From contig NW_026562179.1 of the NCBI RefSeq assembly GCF_027943255.1, positions 6,326,501 to 6,390,500 on the forward strand: DNA of 64,000 bases, read 5' to 3'. This document shows, piece after piece, positions 1-11,776 of this stretch. Each line of letters opens with the position of its first letter. The first letter of the stretch is position 1. The notes below the pieces were generated by a model. It was not told where the DNA came from and did not search any database. It saw only the letters and a program-made list of their open reading frames with translations. Source of the DNA: Anastrepha obliqua. Its lineage: Eukaryota; Arthropoda; Insecta; Diptera; Tephritidae. Made by a program: the position numbers and the translations under genes.

Positions 1-550
1 GAGAATCAGAAATTTCGAACTCATTATGCTCAAAATCAAAACGACTTACCACTAGGGAAGCAGTCTAACTATTCACCACCACCTTTGCCACAGAGAGTCC
101 CCCATAATCAAAGACAAAGACAGACTTTTTACCCCCAATTAGCTCACGTACCTAGATTCCAAATTAACCCAAGATTTTTTAATTACGAGCAAGTACCAAC
201 AAATAGCAACCAGCCAAGACAACCCCCACCTAGACCCATAGCACTCAAACCACTACCACTGCCAGAGCCGATGGATATCGACCGAAGCATCCGCTCCCAA
301 CAAATAAATTACGCGAACAGACCTCAGGCAAATCAATTCCTGGGAAAAAGACCACCCCAACCATCCTCTCAAAGGAATATCCTAACAGCCTAACAAAACC
401 GAACGCGTATTTCACATTGACGCAGACAGCGAAGACACTTACGAAGGAAATGACGATCACGACCAGACATTGACAGAAAACGTCGATTCCATAGAATCAG
501 AAAACAGGGACGAAGAATTGCTATTAAGCGACGTACATTTTTTAGGATAA
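1..550 (+). pseudogene. gag: gag C-terminal part, unit 1 (truncated by window edge)
   Basis: The frame is open from base 1 and encodes the glutamine-, proline- and arginine-rich tail of an errantivirus Gag. No CCHC zinc knuckle is present, as is usual in this group. A 4-bp insertion near 380 creates a stop at 391-393, about 50 codons before the stop used by units 2, 4 and 5 (equivalent 548-550). Unit-specific changes give Asn instead of Tyr at codon 23 and Val instead of Gly near codon 34. Confidence 0.8.
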
Positions 551-610
551 CCAGCTCTTCGCTACCATACTTCGAATGTAGAACGAAGAGCGGAGAAGTG
601 TTAAAAAAAT

Positions 611-3008
611 TTGGTGGACACAGCCTCCAGTAAAAACTATGTCCAACCGAGGCTAGTAAAAAAAGAAATACCTAACGACACCCCATTCTTCGCAAAATCA
701 GTTGCAGGAGGCATAAAAATTCAATCGAATACTTATGTTAACTTATTCAATTTAGACGACAAGCTCAAATTTTACGTCATGCCTACCCTAAAATCTTTCC
801 ATGCAATACTGGGAAACGACAGCTTGAGAGGCCTGAATGCAGTCATTTTTACTGACAAAAACCTCATGGTTATCCGCGACAAAATCAAAATTCAACTTAA
901 GCAACTTAGTAGCCAAAGTATAAACTCTATCGGACTACAAGACGAGCACTTGACTGATTACCAAATGGAAACTGTATACACTTTAGTAAAGAAATTTCCG
1001 AACCTCTTTTCGGAACCCGACGAAAAACTAACTTACACGACAAAAATCACTGGAGAAATACGAACTACTACGGACACTCCGGTTTATAGTAAATTTTACC
1101 CATATCCAGCTTCGCTCAAAAGTGAGGTAGAAAAACAAATCAGTAAACTTCTAAGTGATGGAATAATACGACCATCACGATCACCGTATAATTCCCCAAT
1201 TTGGATTGTGAATAAGAAACCAGATTCACAGGGGAATAAGCAGTATAGAATGGTGATCGACTATAGAACATTAAATTCACTGACAATACCAGACAGATAT
1301 CCTATCCCAGAGATAGCAGACGTCCTGTCTCAACTAGGCAATAGCAAGGTATTCTCAGTGGTCGATCTCAAAAGTGGATTCCATCAAATTCCACGGCCGC
1401 ATCGGATTTCGCGCTTGGAGCTGTCCTTTCCCAAAAGGATAAGCCCATAACTTTTACTTCTCGGACATTGAGTAAAGCGGAGGAGCACTACGCGGCAAAT
1501 GAGAAGGAGATGCTCGCAATCATCTGGGCCCTAAACTCTCTTCGAAATTACTTGTATGGCTCCGCCAAAGTAAAGATCTATACAGACCATCAACCGCTTA
1601 CTTATGCGCTCAGCCATAAGAACAATAACAGCAAAATGAAGCGCTGGAAGACTATACTCGAGGAGTATAACTATGAGCTTCATTACAAGCCAGGAAAAAG
1701 TAATGTTGTGGCCGACGCCCTGTCAAGAATTCCATTAGAATCGGGAGTCCATACTATGTCAGAAATGACTAAAAGTGACAGCAGTTCAGGACAAAACCTT
1801 ATCTGCAGCGTCGAAACCCCATTGAACGTCTTCAAGAACCAAATAATTCCAAACATAGATCCAACATCGGCACAATTCACTGGCATACTATTACAGAAAA
1901 TGAGTTCACCTCCAAGAAACTCGTTTCACTTCTAAAAAAATATTTAAATCCGTCGGTGATAAACGGCATCAAAGCTCCAGAGTCCCTGATGGGAAAGATT
2001 CAAGAGATTTTCCCAGATAATTTTGCAAAATATAAAGTTAGGTTTACACAATTATTATTAGAAGATATTAAAAATGAAAAGCAGCAGGAGGGAATTATTA
2101 TAGAAACACACACAAGAGCACATCGCAACGCTAAGGAAAACAAAGTCCAAATTCTGGAAAAGTATTATTTTTCCAGCATGAATAATAAAATTAATAGAAT
2201 CGTAAAACAATGCTCAATCTGCAAACTTAACAAGTACGACCGGCAACCAATAAGACCAGAACTGAGAAAAACCCCCTATACCTACCTTTCCGGATCAAAT
2301 ACTTCACATAGATATCTATAGAACTGAAAACAAACTGGTATTAACGGCAATCGATAAGTTCTCGAAATATGCCCAAGGACGAATTATAAACTCTAGAGCC
2401 ATAGAAGACATTAAGGAACCCCTTCGAGAAATCCTCTTCCTATTCGGAGTACCGGAAATGATAATATTCGATAATGAAAAATCCTTTAATTCCGCAGCAA
2501 TCAAATTCATGCTAAAAGATCAATTAGGTATAAAAATATTCACATCGCCGTCATATACGAGCTCTGTGAATGGCTAGGTGGAACGGTTCCATTCCACTCT
2601 TACAGAGATCATGCGCTGTCTCAAAGCCGAAGGCACTTATAAAATATTTTCTGAACTCTTAGAAAGAGCGTTATATGAATACAACTTTACAATTCATAGC
2701 ACAACAAGCCTTTAGACTTATTTTTCGGACGAAAAATTAATACTGATCCGAAAACACTCGAGAAAGTACGACGGACTAACATACAGAGACTCATAGACAA
2801 ACAAAATAATGACGTAGATAACCACAATAAAAATCGCCAACCATCTCGAAAATATAACCAGGGAGATATCATATATGTTAGAATAAATAAACGTTTAGGA
2901 ACGAAGCTTACCCCGAAATTTAAAAAAGAAATTGTGAAAGAGGACAAGTCAACAACTGTCCTCACAGAAACAGGAAAAATTGTTCACAAGAGCAATATCA
3001 GAAGCTAA
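611..3008 (+). pseudogene. pol: pol remnant, unit 1: protease, truncated RT, RNase H, integrase
   Basis: The first segment (to 1450) starts with a DTAS aspartic-protease motif, then the RT N-terminal part through the DLKSGFHQI motif. A deletion then joins it out of frame to RNase H, so the YIDD RT core is missing. RNase H resumes at 1468 with the DHQPLTYAL motif. A 25-bp deletion near 1872 shifts the frame again. Integrase (from 1956) has the HHCC zinc finger and the first catalytic Asp, but an extra base near 2276 shifts the frame. An amber codon at 2575-2577 lies just before the catalytic Glu. A 7-bp deletion near 2706 is unique to this unit. Confidence 0.88.
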
Positions 3009-3051
3009 ATAACCATTAATCTTTTATAGATCACTCTTCATCACCAGCATA

Positions 3052-4425
3052 TTGGCAAACGAACTGCAAATAACAAACTATACTCTATCGCACCTGGTCA
3101 CAATTAACAATGGACAAGCAAAAATACACAGAAATAGACTTGACCAATACGTCTCATTCCTGAACAACATACGAACTTTCATGGAGGAAAACATCCCAAA
3201 AAGCAATTCCTTTTTCCCACTATTAAACCTTGAATTATCCCAAATTACCAATATCCTCAACGCAATAGAACCAATCCATAAATTCCGGAATAAAAGATCT
3301 ATTAATATGCTTGGTACGGCCTGGAAGTATATTGCTGGGACACCGGACCATGATGATTTCGAAATGGTCAAAGACATTATAGATAAAAATAGCATAAATA
3401 ACAATAAGCAAGTTTTGATAAATCAGGCATTTAGCGACAGAATAAACAATTTGACAACAATAACGAATATGTTAAGTAACGCTATTAGAAAAGATAATAG
3501 ACTTATAGATGGAATTGCATTACTTTTACAAACAAAAATTAGATTAGTTAAAGATGAACTGAAAGACGTTAAAAACGCAATACAATGGGCATAAATCAAT
3601 GTAATAAATTCAAGCCTACTAGATAAAAAAGAAATCGATGTAACTCTTAGCAAGCTTAGAGAAGAAAACATTTTATTTACTTCAACAGAAGAAGCCCTTA
3701 GCTTTGCCGATATTGATATTTTGTATAACGGCACTACTCTACTATATGTTGTTAAAATCCCTCTCACAAGCAGGGAGAATTATGTTAATATTATTTTGAA
3801 ACCCGTAAAGAAGGGAAATAAAATAATTAAATTGAAATACAATGAAATTTTAAGAAACGAGGAAAACATATTTGGATTACTTGAGAATTGTAATCACATT
3901 AATAGAATTAAATTATGTAAGAAAAGTCAATTGACTGACATTTCCAATGAACTTTGCATCCCCGCGCTCCTTAATGGTTTAAGCTCATCATGTTCAATTT
4001 CTGATGGGTACCATATTTCAACAATAGACAAGATTTCAACTGGCATAATACTTTTAAACGACTTAAACGGCACCGTCAACAATAAAACGCTTAATGGCAC
4101 ATTCTTACTAAAATTTTCGAATTCAACTGTAAAGATAAATAACCAATTGTACAGAAATTGGGAAGCACCCCCTATGGAGGTTGCTCCACCGATAGTCCAA
4201 CCAACGCCTATAGAAAAAGAATTCGTGAAAATACTTTCATTTGAGATGCTAAGTCAATTACACGTTAATAACACGGAGAAAATTAAATTGCTCAAGTCGG
4301 ACTCTACGTTTAATAAATACATAAATATTTCCTTATTTGCTATCATAACAATTTGCCTAATTTTTCTGAGGTTTTCCTTTAAAAAAAGAGGGAAGTTATT
4401 TTTCAAACAACTATTCCGAGTCTAG
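3052..4425 (+). pseudogene. env: env remnant, unit 1 (one internal stop)
   Basis: Errantivirus envelope gene. The precursor shows a furin-like site RNKR (about 3286-3297) followed by the conserved segment GTAWKYIAGTPDHDD, and a C-terminal membrane segment rich in Ile, Leu and Phe with a basic tail (about 4315-4400). A single in-frame TAA at 3592-3594 splits the gene into two open parts in the same frame. The first 12 codons before 3052 are hydrophobic and lack ATG, in line with a spliced start in this family. The stop is present in all six units, so it predates the amplification. Confidence 0.85.
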
Positions 4426-4521
4426 AACAACCGCGACCCCCAGTAAAGCCTCCATTAAGTCGAAACTCACAAGTCAAAATTAACGATCTTCCGTACTTTT
4501 AACGATTAAGGACAATCGTTT

Positions 4522-4533
4522 TTAAGGGGGAAG
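4522..4533 (+). other. Polypurine tract before the LTR, unit 1
   Basis: A run ending AAGGGGGAAG lies directly against the LTR start AGTTAACACA, which is where plus-strand DNA synthesis is primed in LTR elements. It recurs before the LTR in all six units. The preceding AGGACAATCG is also found, on the other strand, before the remnant LTR at 61841. Confidence 0.8.
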
Positions 4534-4895
4534 AGTTAACACACAATATATTTTGCCTACCGTACAATCGTACAATCACCTTTTTACAATTAACTCACTC
4601 AGCAGTAGCGCAAACCCTCAAGCGGAAGCGTTTACTGTTTCACAATATCGTTGTCAATTCTTTTTGCAATAAAATTCTTACTAATTCAAACTTGGGAAAA
4701 TAAATAATGCTTACGTAGCGTCTGGCTTGAGCAACGTCTTCCTGTAGAATTAAGTTATTCGTGGGTGTAGAGTTAAGTATTTTTTGTAAAGAATTTGAAT
4801 TTAATTCGGACAGCTAATAAAAGCGGACGCACCGCACCTAGTAAATTGCCGTGTTTTTATTTTCATTGAGGTTTTCCGCGCAAGGAAACCTAACT
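4534..4895 (+). repeat. LTR of unit 1 (362 bp)
   Basis: Begins AGTTAACACA right after the polypurine tract and ends CCTAACT, giving short inverted ends (AGTTA/TAACT). It is followed by TACATACATA, which fits the TACA/YRYR target preference of gypsy-type elements. AATAAA-type polyadenylation signals occur near 4670 and 4816. This is the only LTR of the unit. Because it lies 360 bp upstream of the next unit's gag, its promoter could read into that unit (inference). Confidence 0.82.
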
Positions 4896-5255
4896 TACAT
4901 ACATATGTATGCATCAATATATGTATGTAAATATGTCTTTCTAAATGCTCGACAACCGCAGCTGCTGCAGAGAACGTAAATTCATAGAGAAGGCTCAGGA
5001 ACGAAGGGGCAGGTTAAATGTCAAAACACATCAAAACGAGGGTAGGAAGTTAACAGAAGAGAGTTAACATTGCGGAGCGTAGTCAACAGAAATAAATATA
5101 GCGTTTGCATTGAAATGTAAAATGCCATGATTTGGTGTTAGGGAAAAGAAAATAACAGAAGACTTGTACATTTTTCTTTCATGCCTATTTGCCGTCGGCA
5201 TTTTGCATGCGCAAATGGATTATTTCTTGTGAGATGAATAAATTAATTCTAAGTA
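4896..5255. repeat. Non-viral flank carried in unit 1
   Basis: AT-rich DNA with TATGTA motifs, then a segment starting CAGAGAACGTAAATTC. The same sequence follows every LTR in the array and continues past 33837 after unit 6. A diverged copy lies at 59982-60616, and shorter pieces lie at 43346-43402 and 46722-46747, so the flank itself is a dispersed repeat. In the array it stops after AAGTA and joins gag. Confidence 0.85.
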
Positions 5256-6128
5256 CGCCGTTGGACTGGACAGCCATCGCCAAATGCCTTAGACTGCATT
5301 ACGCAGATAAGAGAGATGTGTCAACATTGGAATATCAGATGACAGGACTCGTTCAAGGCAACTCTACAGTACAACAATTCTATCAGGCAGTGTACTCTCA
5401 TTTATCCCTTATCCTCAACAAACTAGGTAGTCTGGACATAGGAAAAGAAGCCTTGAGCTTACTTACCCAGAGGAAAGGCCCTCGATACGTTTATCAGAGG
5501 TCTCAACGGAGATTTATCGAGACTGCTAGGTATGAGAGAGCCTGCGGACCTCCCGCAAGCTCTACATTTGTGCCTCAAACTAGAGAATCAGAAATTTCGA
5601 ACTCATTATGCTCAAAATCAAAACGACTTACCACTAGGGAAGCAGTCTTACTATTCACCACCACCTTTGCCACAGAGAGGCCCCCATAATCAGAGACAAA
5701 GACAGACTTTTTACCCCCAATTAGCTCACGTACCTAGATTCCAAATTAACCCAAGATTTTTTAATTACGAGCAAGTACCAACAAATAGCAACCAGCCAAG
5801 ACAACCCCCACCTAGACCCATAGCACTCAAACCACTACCACCGCCAGAGCCGATGGATATCGACCGAAGCATCCGCTCCCAACAAATAAATTACGCGAAC
5901 AGACCTCAGGCAAATCAATTCCTGGGAAAAAGACCACCCCAACCATCCTCTCAAAGGAATATCCAGCCTAACAAAACCGAACGCGTATTTCACATTGACG
6001 CAGACAGCGAAGACACTTACGAAGGAAATGACGATCACGACCAGACATTGACAGAAAACGTCGATTCCATAAAATCAGAAAACAGGGACGAAGAATTGCT
6101 ATTAAGCGACGTACATTTTTTAGGATAA
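5207..6128 (+). pseudogene. gag: Chimeric flank-gag ORF and gag, unit 2
   Basis: An ATG in the flank at 5207 reads through the unit junction at 5256 into gag capsid sequence (TPLDWTAIAKC), making a fused frame of flank-derived and viral codons. A one-base frameshift near 5478, present in units 2-6, moves the true gag frame to a second ORF with MREPADLPQALHLC from 5532. That ORF runs 198 codons to 6128 and contains the proline-rich tail. The 5' third of gag is absent. The fusion is a by-product of the duplication; I see no evidence that it is expressed. Confidence 0.82.
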
Positions 6129-6188
6129 CCAGCTTTTCGCTACCATACTTCGAATGTAGAACGAAGAGCGGAGAAGTGTTAAAAAAAT

Positions 6189-8592
6189 TTGGTGGACACA
6201 GCCTCCAGTAAAAACTATGTCCAACCGAGGCTAGTAAAAAAAGAAATACCTAACGACACCCCATTCTTCGCAAAATCAGTTGCAGGAGGCATAAAAATTC
6301 AATCGAATACTTATGTTAACTTATTCAATTTAGACGACAAGCTCAAATTTTACGTCATGCCTACCCTAAAATCTTTCCATGCAATACTGGGAAACGACAG
6401 CTTGAGAGACCTGAATGCAGTCATTTTTACTGACAAAAATCTCATGGTTATCCGCGAAAAAATCAAAATTCAACTTAAGCAACTTAGTAGCCAAAGTATA
6501 AACTCTATCGGACTACAAGACGAGCACTTGACTGATTACCAAATGGAAACTGTATACACTTTAGTAAAGAAATTTCCGAACCTCTTTTCGGAACCCGACG
6601 AAAAACTAACTTACACGACAAAAATCACTGGAGAAATACGAACTACTACGGACACTCCGGTTTATAGTAAATTTTACCCATATCCAGCTTCACTCAAAAG
6701 TGAGGTAGAAAAACAAATCAGTAAACTTCTAAGTGATGGAATAATACGACCATCACGATCACCGTATAATTCCCCAATTTGGATTGTGAATAAGAAACCA
6801 GATTCACAGGGGAATAAGCAGTATAGAATGGTGATCGACTATAGAACATTAAATTCACTGACAATACCAGACAGATATCCTATCCCAGAGATAGCAGACG
6901 TCCTGTCTCAACTAGGCAATAGCAAGGTATTCTCAGTGGTCGATCTCAAAAGTGGATTCCATCAAATTCCACGGCCGCATCGGATTTCGCGCTTGGAGCT
7001 GTCCTTTCCCAAAAGGATAAGCCCATAACTTTTACTTCTCGGACATTGAGTAAAGCGGAGGAGCACTACGCGGCAAATGAGAAGGAGATGCTCGCAATCA
7101 TCTGGGCCCTAAACTCTCTTCGAAATTACTTGTATGGCTCCGCCAAAGTAAAGATCTATACAGACCATCAACCGCTTACTTATGCGCTCAGCCATAAGAA
7201 CAATAACAGCAAAATGAAGCGCTGGAAGACTATACTCGAGGAGTATAACTATGAGCTTCATTACAAGCCAGGAAAAAGTAATGTTGTGGCCGACGCCCTG
7301 TCAAGAATTCCATTAGAATCGGGAGTCCATACTATGTCAGAAATGACTAAAAGTGACAGCAGTTCAGGACAAAACCTTATCTGCAGCGTCGAAACCCCAT
7401 TGAACGTCTTCAAGAACCAAATAATTCCAAACATAGATCCAACATCGGCACAATTCACTGGCATACTATTACAGAAAATGAGTTCACCTCCAAGAAATTC
7501 GTTTCACTTCTAAAAAAATATTTAAATCCGTCGGTGATAAACGGCATCAAAGCTCCAGAGTCCCTGATGGGAAAGATTCAAGAGATTTTCCCAGATAATT
7601 TTGCAAAATATAAAGTTAGGTTTACACAATTATTAGTAGAAGATATTAAAAATGAAAAGCAGCAGGAGGGAATTATTATAGAAACACACACAAGAGCACA
7701 TCGCAACGCTAAGGAAAACAAAGTCCAAATTCTGGAAAAGTATTATTTTTCCAGCATGAATAATAAAATTAATAGAATCGTAAAACAATGCTCAATCTGC
7801 AAACTTAACAAGTACGACCGGCAACCAATAAGACCAGAACTGAGAAAAACCCCCATACCTACCTTTCCGGATCAAATACTTCACATAGATATCTATAGAA
7901 CTGAAAACAAACTGGTATTAACGGCAATCGATAAGTTCTCGAAATATGCCCAAGGACGAATTATAAACTCTAGAGCCATAGAAGACATTAAGGAACCCCT
8001 TCGAGAAATCCTCTTCCTATTCGGAGTACCGGAAATGATAATATTCGATAATGAAAAATCCTTTAATTCCGCAGCAATCAAATTCATGCTAAAAGATCAA
8101 TTAGGTATAAAAATATTCACATCGCCGTCATATTCGAGCTCTGTGAATGGCTAGGTGGAACGGTTCCATTCCACTCTTACAGAGATCATGCGCTGTCTCA
8201 AAGCCGAAGGCACTTATAAAATATTTTCTGAACTCTTAGAAAGAGCGTTATATGAATACAACTTTACAATTCATAGCACAACAAGAAAGAAGCCTTTAGA
8301 CTTATTTTTCGGACGAAAAATTAATACTGATCCGAAAACACTCGAGAAAGTACGACGGACTAACATACAGAGACTCATAGACAAACAAAATAATGACGTA
8401 GATAACCACAATAAAAATCGCCAACCATCTCGAAAATATAACCAGGGAGATATCATATATGTTAGAATAAATAAACGTTTAGGAACGAAGCTTACCCCGA
8501 AATTTAAAAAAGAAATTGTGAAAGAGGACAAGTCAACAACTGTCCTCACAGAAACAGGAAAAATTGTTCACAAGAGCAATATCAGAAGCTAA
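6189..8592 (+). pseudogene. pol: pol remnant, unit 2
   Basis: Protease (DTAS near the start), RT N-terminal part, then the same out-of-frame loss of the RT core as in unit 1 (junction near 6971). RNase H resumes at 7046. A frameshift near 7450 precedes integrase. Here the zinc finger and both catalytic Asp residues are in one frame (7534-8154) until the amber codon at 8152-8154. The catalytic Glu and C-terminal domain follow at 8155-8592. Lys replaces Asp near codon 97 of the first segment. Confidence 0.88.
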
Positions 8593-8635
8593 ATAACCAT
8601 TAATCTTTTATAGATCACTCTTCATCACCAGCATA

Positions 8636-10009
8636 TTGGCAAACGAACTGCAAATAACAAACTATACTCTATCGCACCTGGTTACAATTAACAATGGACA
8701 AGCAAAAATACACAGAAATAGACTTGACCAATACGCATCATTCCTGAACAACATACGAACTTTCATGGAGGAAAACATCCCAAAAAGCAATTCCTTTTTC
8801 CCACTATTAAACCTTGAATTATCCCAAATTACCAATATCCTCAACGCAATAGAACCAATCCATAAATTCCGGAATAAAAGATTTATTAATATGCTTGGTA
8901 CGGCATGGAAGTATATTGCTGGGACACCGGACCATGATGATTTCGAAATGGTCAAAGACATTATAGATAAAAATAGCATAAATAACAATAAGCAAGTTTT
9001 GATAAATCAGGCATTTAGCGACAGAATAAACAATTTGACAACAATAACGAATATGTTAAGTAACGCTATTAGAAAAGATAATAGACTTATAGATGGAATT
9101 GCATTACTTTTACAAACAAAAATTAGATTAGTTAAAGATGAACTGAAAGACGTTAAAAACGCAATACAATGGGCATAAATCAATGTAATAAATTCAAGCC
9201 TACTAGATAAAAAAGAAATCGATGTAACTCTTAGCAAGCTTAGAGAAGAAAACATTTTATTTACTTCAACAGAAGAAGCCCTTAGCTTTGCCGATATTGA
9301 TATTTTGTATAACGGTACTACTCTACTATATGTTGTTAAAATCCCTCTCACAAGCAGGGAGAATTATGTTAATATTATTTTGAAACCCGTAAAGAAGGGA
9401 AATAAAATAATTAAATTGAAATACAATGAAATTTTAAGAAACGAGGAAAAAATATTTGGATTACTTGAGAATTGTAATCACATTAATAGAATTAAATTAT
9501 GTAAGAAAAGTCAATTGACTGACATTTCCAATGAACTTTGCATCCCCGCGCTCCTTAATGGTTTAAGCTTATCATGTTCAATTTCTGATGGGTACCATAT
9601 TTCAACAATAGACAAGATTTCAACTGGCATAATACTTTTAAACGACTTTAACGGCACCGTCAACAATAAAACGCTTAATGGCACATTCTTACTAAAATTT
9701 TCGAATTCAACTGTAAAGATAAATAACCAATTGTACAGAAATTGGGAAGCACCCCCTATGGAGGTTGCTCCACCGATAGTCCAACCAACGCCTATAGAAA
9801 AAGAATTCGTGAAAATACTTTCATTTGAGATGCTAAGTCAATTACACGTTAATAACACGGAGAAAATTAAATTGCTCAAGTCGGACTCTACGTTTAATAA
9901 ATATATAAATATTTCCTTATTTGCTATCATAACAATTTGCCTAATTTTTCTGAGGTTTTCCTTTAAAAAAAGAGGGAAGTTATTTTTCAAACAACTATTC
10001 CGAGTCTAG
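8636..10009 (+). pseudogene. env: env remnant, unit 2
   Basis: Same gene as in unit 1, with the furin-like RNKR site, the GTPDHDD region, one in-frame TAA (9176-9178) and a C-terminal membrane anchor. Substitutions shared with unit 4 and partly unit 5 include Ala for Val in the QYASFL segment, Phe after RNKR, and Phe for Leu in the NDFNGT segment. Confidence 0.85.
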
Positions 10010-10117
10010 AACAACCGCGACCCCCAGTAAAGCCTCCATTAAGTCGAAACTCACAAGTCAAAATTAACGATCTTCCGTACTTTTAACGATTAAGGGCAAT
10101 CGTTTTTAAGGGGGAAG

Positions 10118-10479
10118 AGTTAACACACAATATATTTTGCCTACCGTACAATCGTACAATCACCTTTTTACAATTAACTCACTCAGCAGTAGCGCAAACC
10201 CTCAAGCGGAAGCGTTTACTGTTTCACAATATCGTTGTCAATTCTTTTTGCAATAAAATTCTTACTAATTCAAACTTGGGAAAATAAATAATGCTTACGT
10301 AGCGTCTGGCTTGAGCAACGTCTTCCTGTAGAATTAAGTTATTCGTAGGTGTAGAGTTAAGTATTTTTTGTAAAGAATTTGAATTTAATTCGGACAGCTA
10401 ATAAAAGCGGACGCACCGCACCTAGTAAATTGCCGTGTTTTTATTTTCATTGAGGTTTTCCGCGCAAGGAAACCTAACT
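10118..10479 (+). repeat. LTR of unit 2
   Basis: 362 bp, starting AGTTAACACA after AAGGGGGAAG and ending CCTAACT. It differs from the unit 1 LTR by A for G in ATTCGTAGGTG. Confidence 0.82.
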
Positions 10480-10839
10480 TACATACATATGTATGCATCA
10501 ATATATGTATGTAAATATGTCTTTCTAAATGCTCGACAACCGCAGCTGCTGCAGAGAACGTAAATTCATAGAGAAGGCTCAGGAACGAAGGGGCAGGTTA
10601 AATGTGAAAACACATCAAAACGAGGGTAGGAAGTTAACAGAAGAGAGTTAACATTGCGGAGCGTAGTCAACAGAAATAAATATAGCGTTTGCATTGAAAT
10701 GTAAAATGCCATGATTTGGTGTTAGGGAAAAGAAAATAACAGAAGACTTGTACATTTTTCTTTCATGCCTATTTGCCGTCGGCATTTTGCATGCGCAAAT
10801 GGATTATTTCTTGTGAGATGAATAAATTAATTCTAAGTA
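10480..10839. repeat. Flank segment of unit 2
   Basis: Same 360-bp non-viral segment as 4896-5255. It carries the ATGTGAAAAC variant that it shares only with unit 4. Confidence 0.85.
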
Positions 10840-11716
10840 CGCCGTTGGACTGGACAGCCATCGCCAAATGCCTTAGACTGCATTACGCAGATAAGAGAGA
10901 TGTGTCAACATTGGAATATCAGATGACAGGACTCGTTCAAGGCAACTCTACAGTACAACAATTCTATCAGGCAGTGTACTCTCATTTATCCCTTATCCTC
11001 AACAAACTAGGTAGTCTGGACATAGGAAAAGAAGCCTTGAGCTTACTTACCCAGAGGAAAGGCCCTTGATACGTTTATCAGAGGTCTCAACGGAGATTTA
11101 TCGAGACTGCTAGGTATGAGAGAGCCTGCGGACCTCCCGCAAGCTCTACATTTGTGTCTCAAACTAGAGAATCAGAAATTTCGAACTCATTATGCTCAAA
11201 ATCAAAACGACTTACCACTAGGGAAGCAGTCTTACTATTCACCACCACCTTTGCCACAGAGAGGCCCCCATAATCAAAGACAAAGACAGACTTTTTACCC
11301 CCAATTAGCTCACGTACCTAGATTCCAAATTAACCCAAGATTTTTTAATTACGAGCAAGTACCAACAAATAGCAACCAGCCAAGACAACCCCCACCTAGA
11401 CCCATAGCACTCAAACCACTACCACTGCCAGAGCCGATGGATATCGACCGAAGCATCCGCTCCCAACAAATAAATTACGCGAACAGACCTCAGGCAAATC
11501 AATTCCTGGGAAAAAGACCACCCCAACCATCCTCTCAAAGGAATATCCTAACAGCCTAACAAAACCGAACGCGTATTTCACATTGACGCAGACAGCGAAG
11601 ACACTTACGAAGGAAATGACGATCACGACCAGACATTGACAGAAAACGTCGATTCCATAGAATCAGAAAACAGGGACGAAGAATTGCTATTAAGCGACGT
11701 ACATTTTTTAGGATAA
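10791..11716 (+). pseudogene. gag: Chimeric flank-gag ORF and gag, unit 3
   Basis: The flank-derived ATG at 10791 reads into gag, and the frame ends at a TGA at 11067-11069, 100 codons earlier than in units 2 and 4. The second frame (11116-11559) carries the Gag tail and stops early at the 4-bp insertion. The equivalent of the longer stop is at 11714-11716. Confidence 0.8.
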
Positions 11717-11776
11717 CCAGCTCTTCGCTACCATACTTCGAATGTAGAACGAAGAGCGGAGAAGTGTTAAAAAAAT

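Larger units (their letters stand above)
1..5255 (+). mobile_element. Tandem array unit 1 (left-truncated by window): defective errantivirus plus flank
   Basis: This is the right part of a repeat unit that recurs five more times downstream. Order: gag C-terminal part, protease/RT, RNase H, integrase, env, polypurine tract, LTR, then 360 bp of non-viral flank ending in AAGTA, where the next unit starts abruptly inside gag. Domain order and an env gene place the source in the Ty3/gypsy errantivirus group. Sequence variants shared with unit 3 include a 4-bp insertion in gag, an extra base in integrase and a G at 4765. It differs from unit 3 by a 7-bp deletion near 2706. All reading frames are broken, so it cannot move by itself. 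Confidence 0.92.
5256..10839 (+). mobile_element. Tandem array unit 2 (5584 bp)
   Basis: First complete unit. It starts inside the gag capsid region directly against flank DNA and ends after its own 360-bp flank. Marker variants (no 4-bp gag insertion, no extra integrase base, Phe after the RNKR site, G in AAGGGCAATC before the polypurine tract, G in ATGTGAAAAC in the flank) are shared with unit 4 and set it apart from units 1 and 3. Confidence 0.92.

Noticed and set aside
3078..3767. Long minus-strand frames opposite env in every unit (108 and 114 codons)
   Set aside because: They repeat in each unit only because the + strand env does; composition is that of an antisense shadow and no family is recognised.
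4534..5255. Solo LTRs from LTR-LTR recombination as origin of the array
   Set aside because: That would give LTR-interior-LTR units with PBS and full gag; here every unit starts inside gag and includes non-viral flank.
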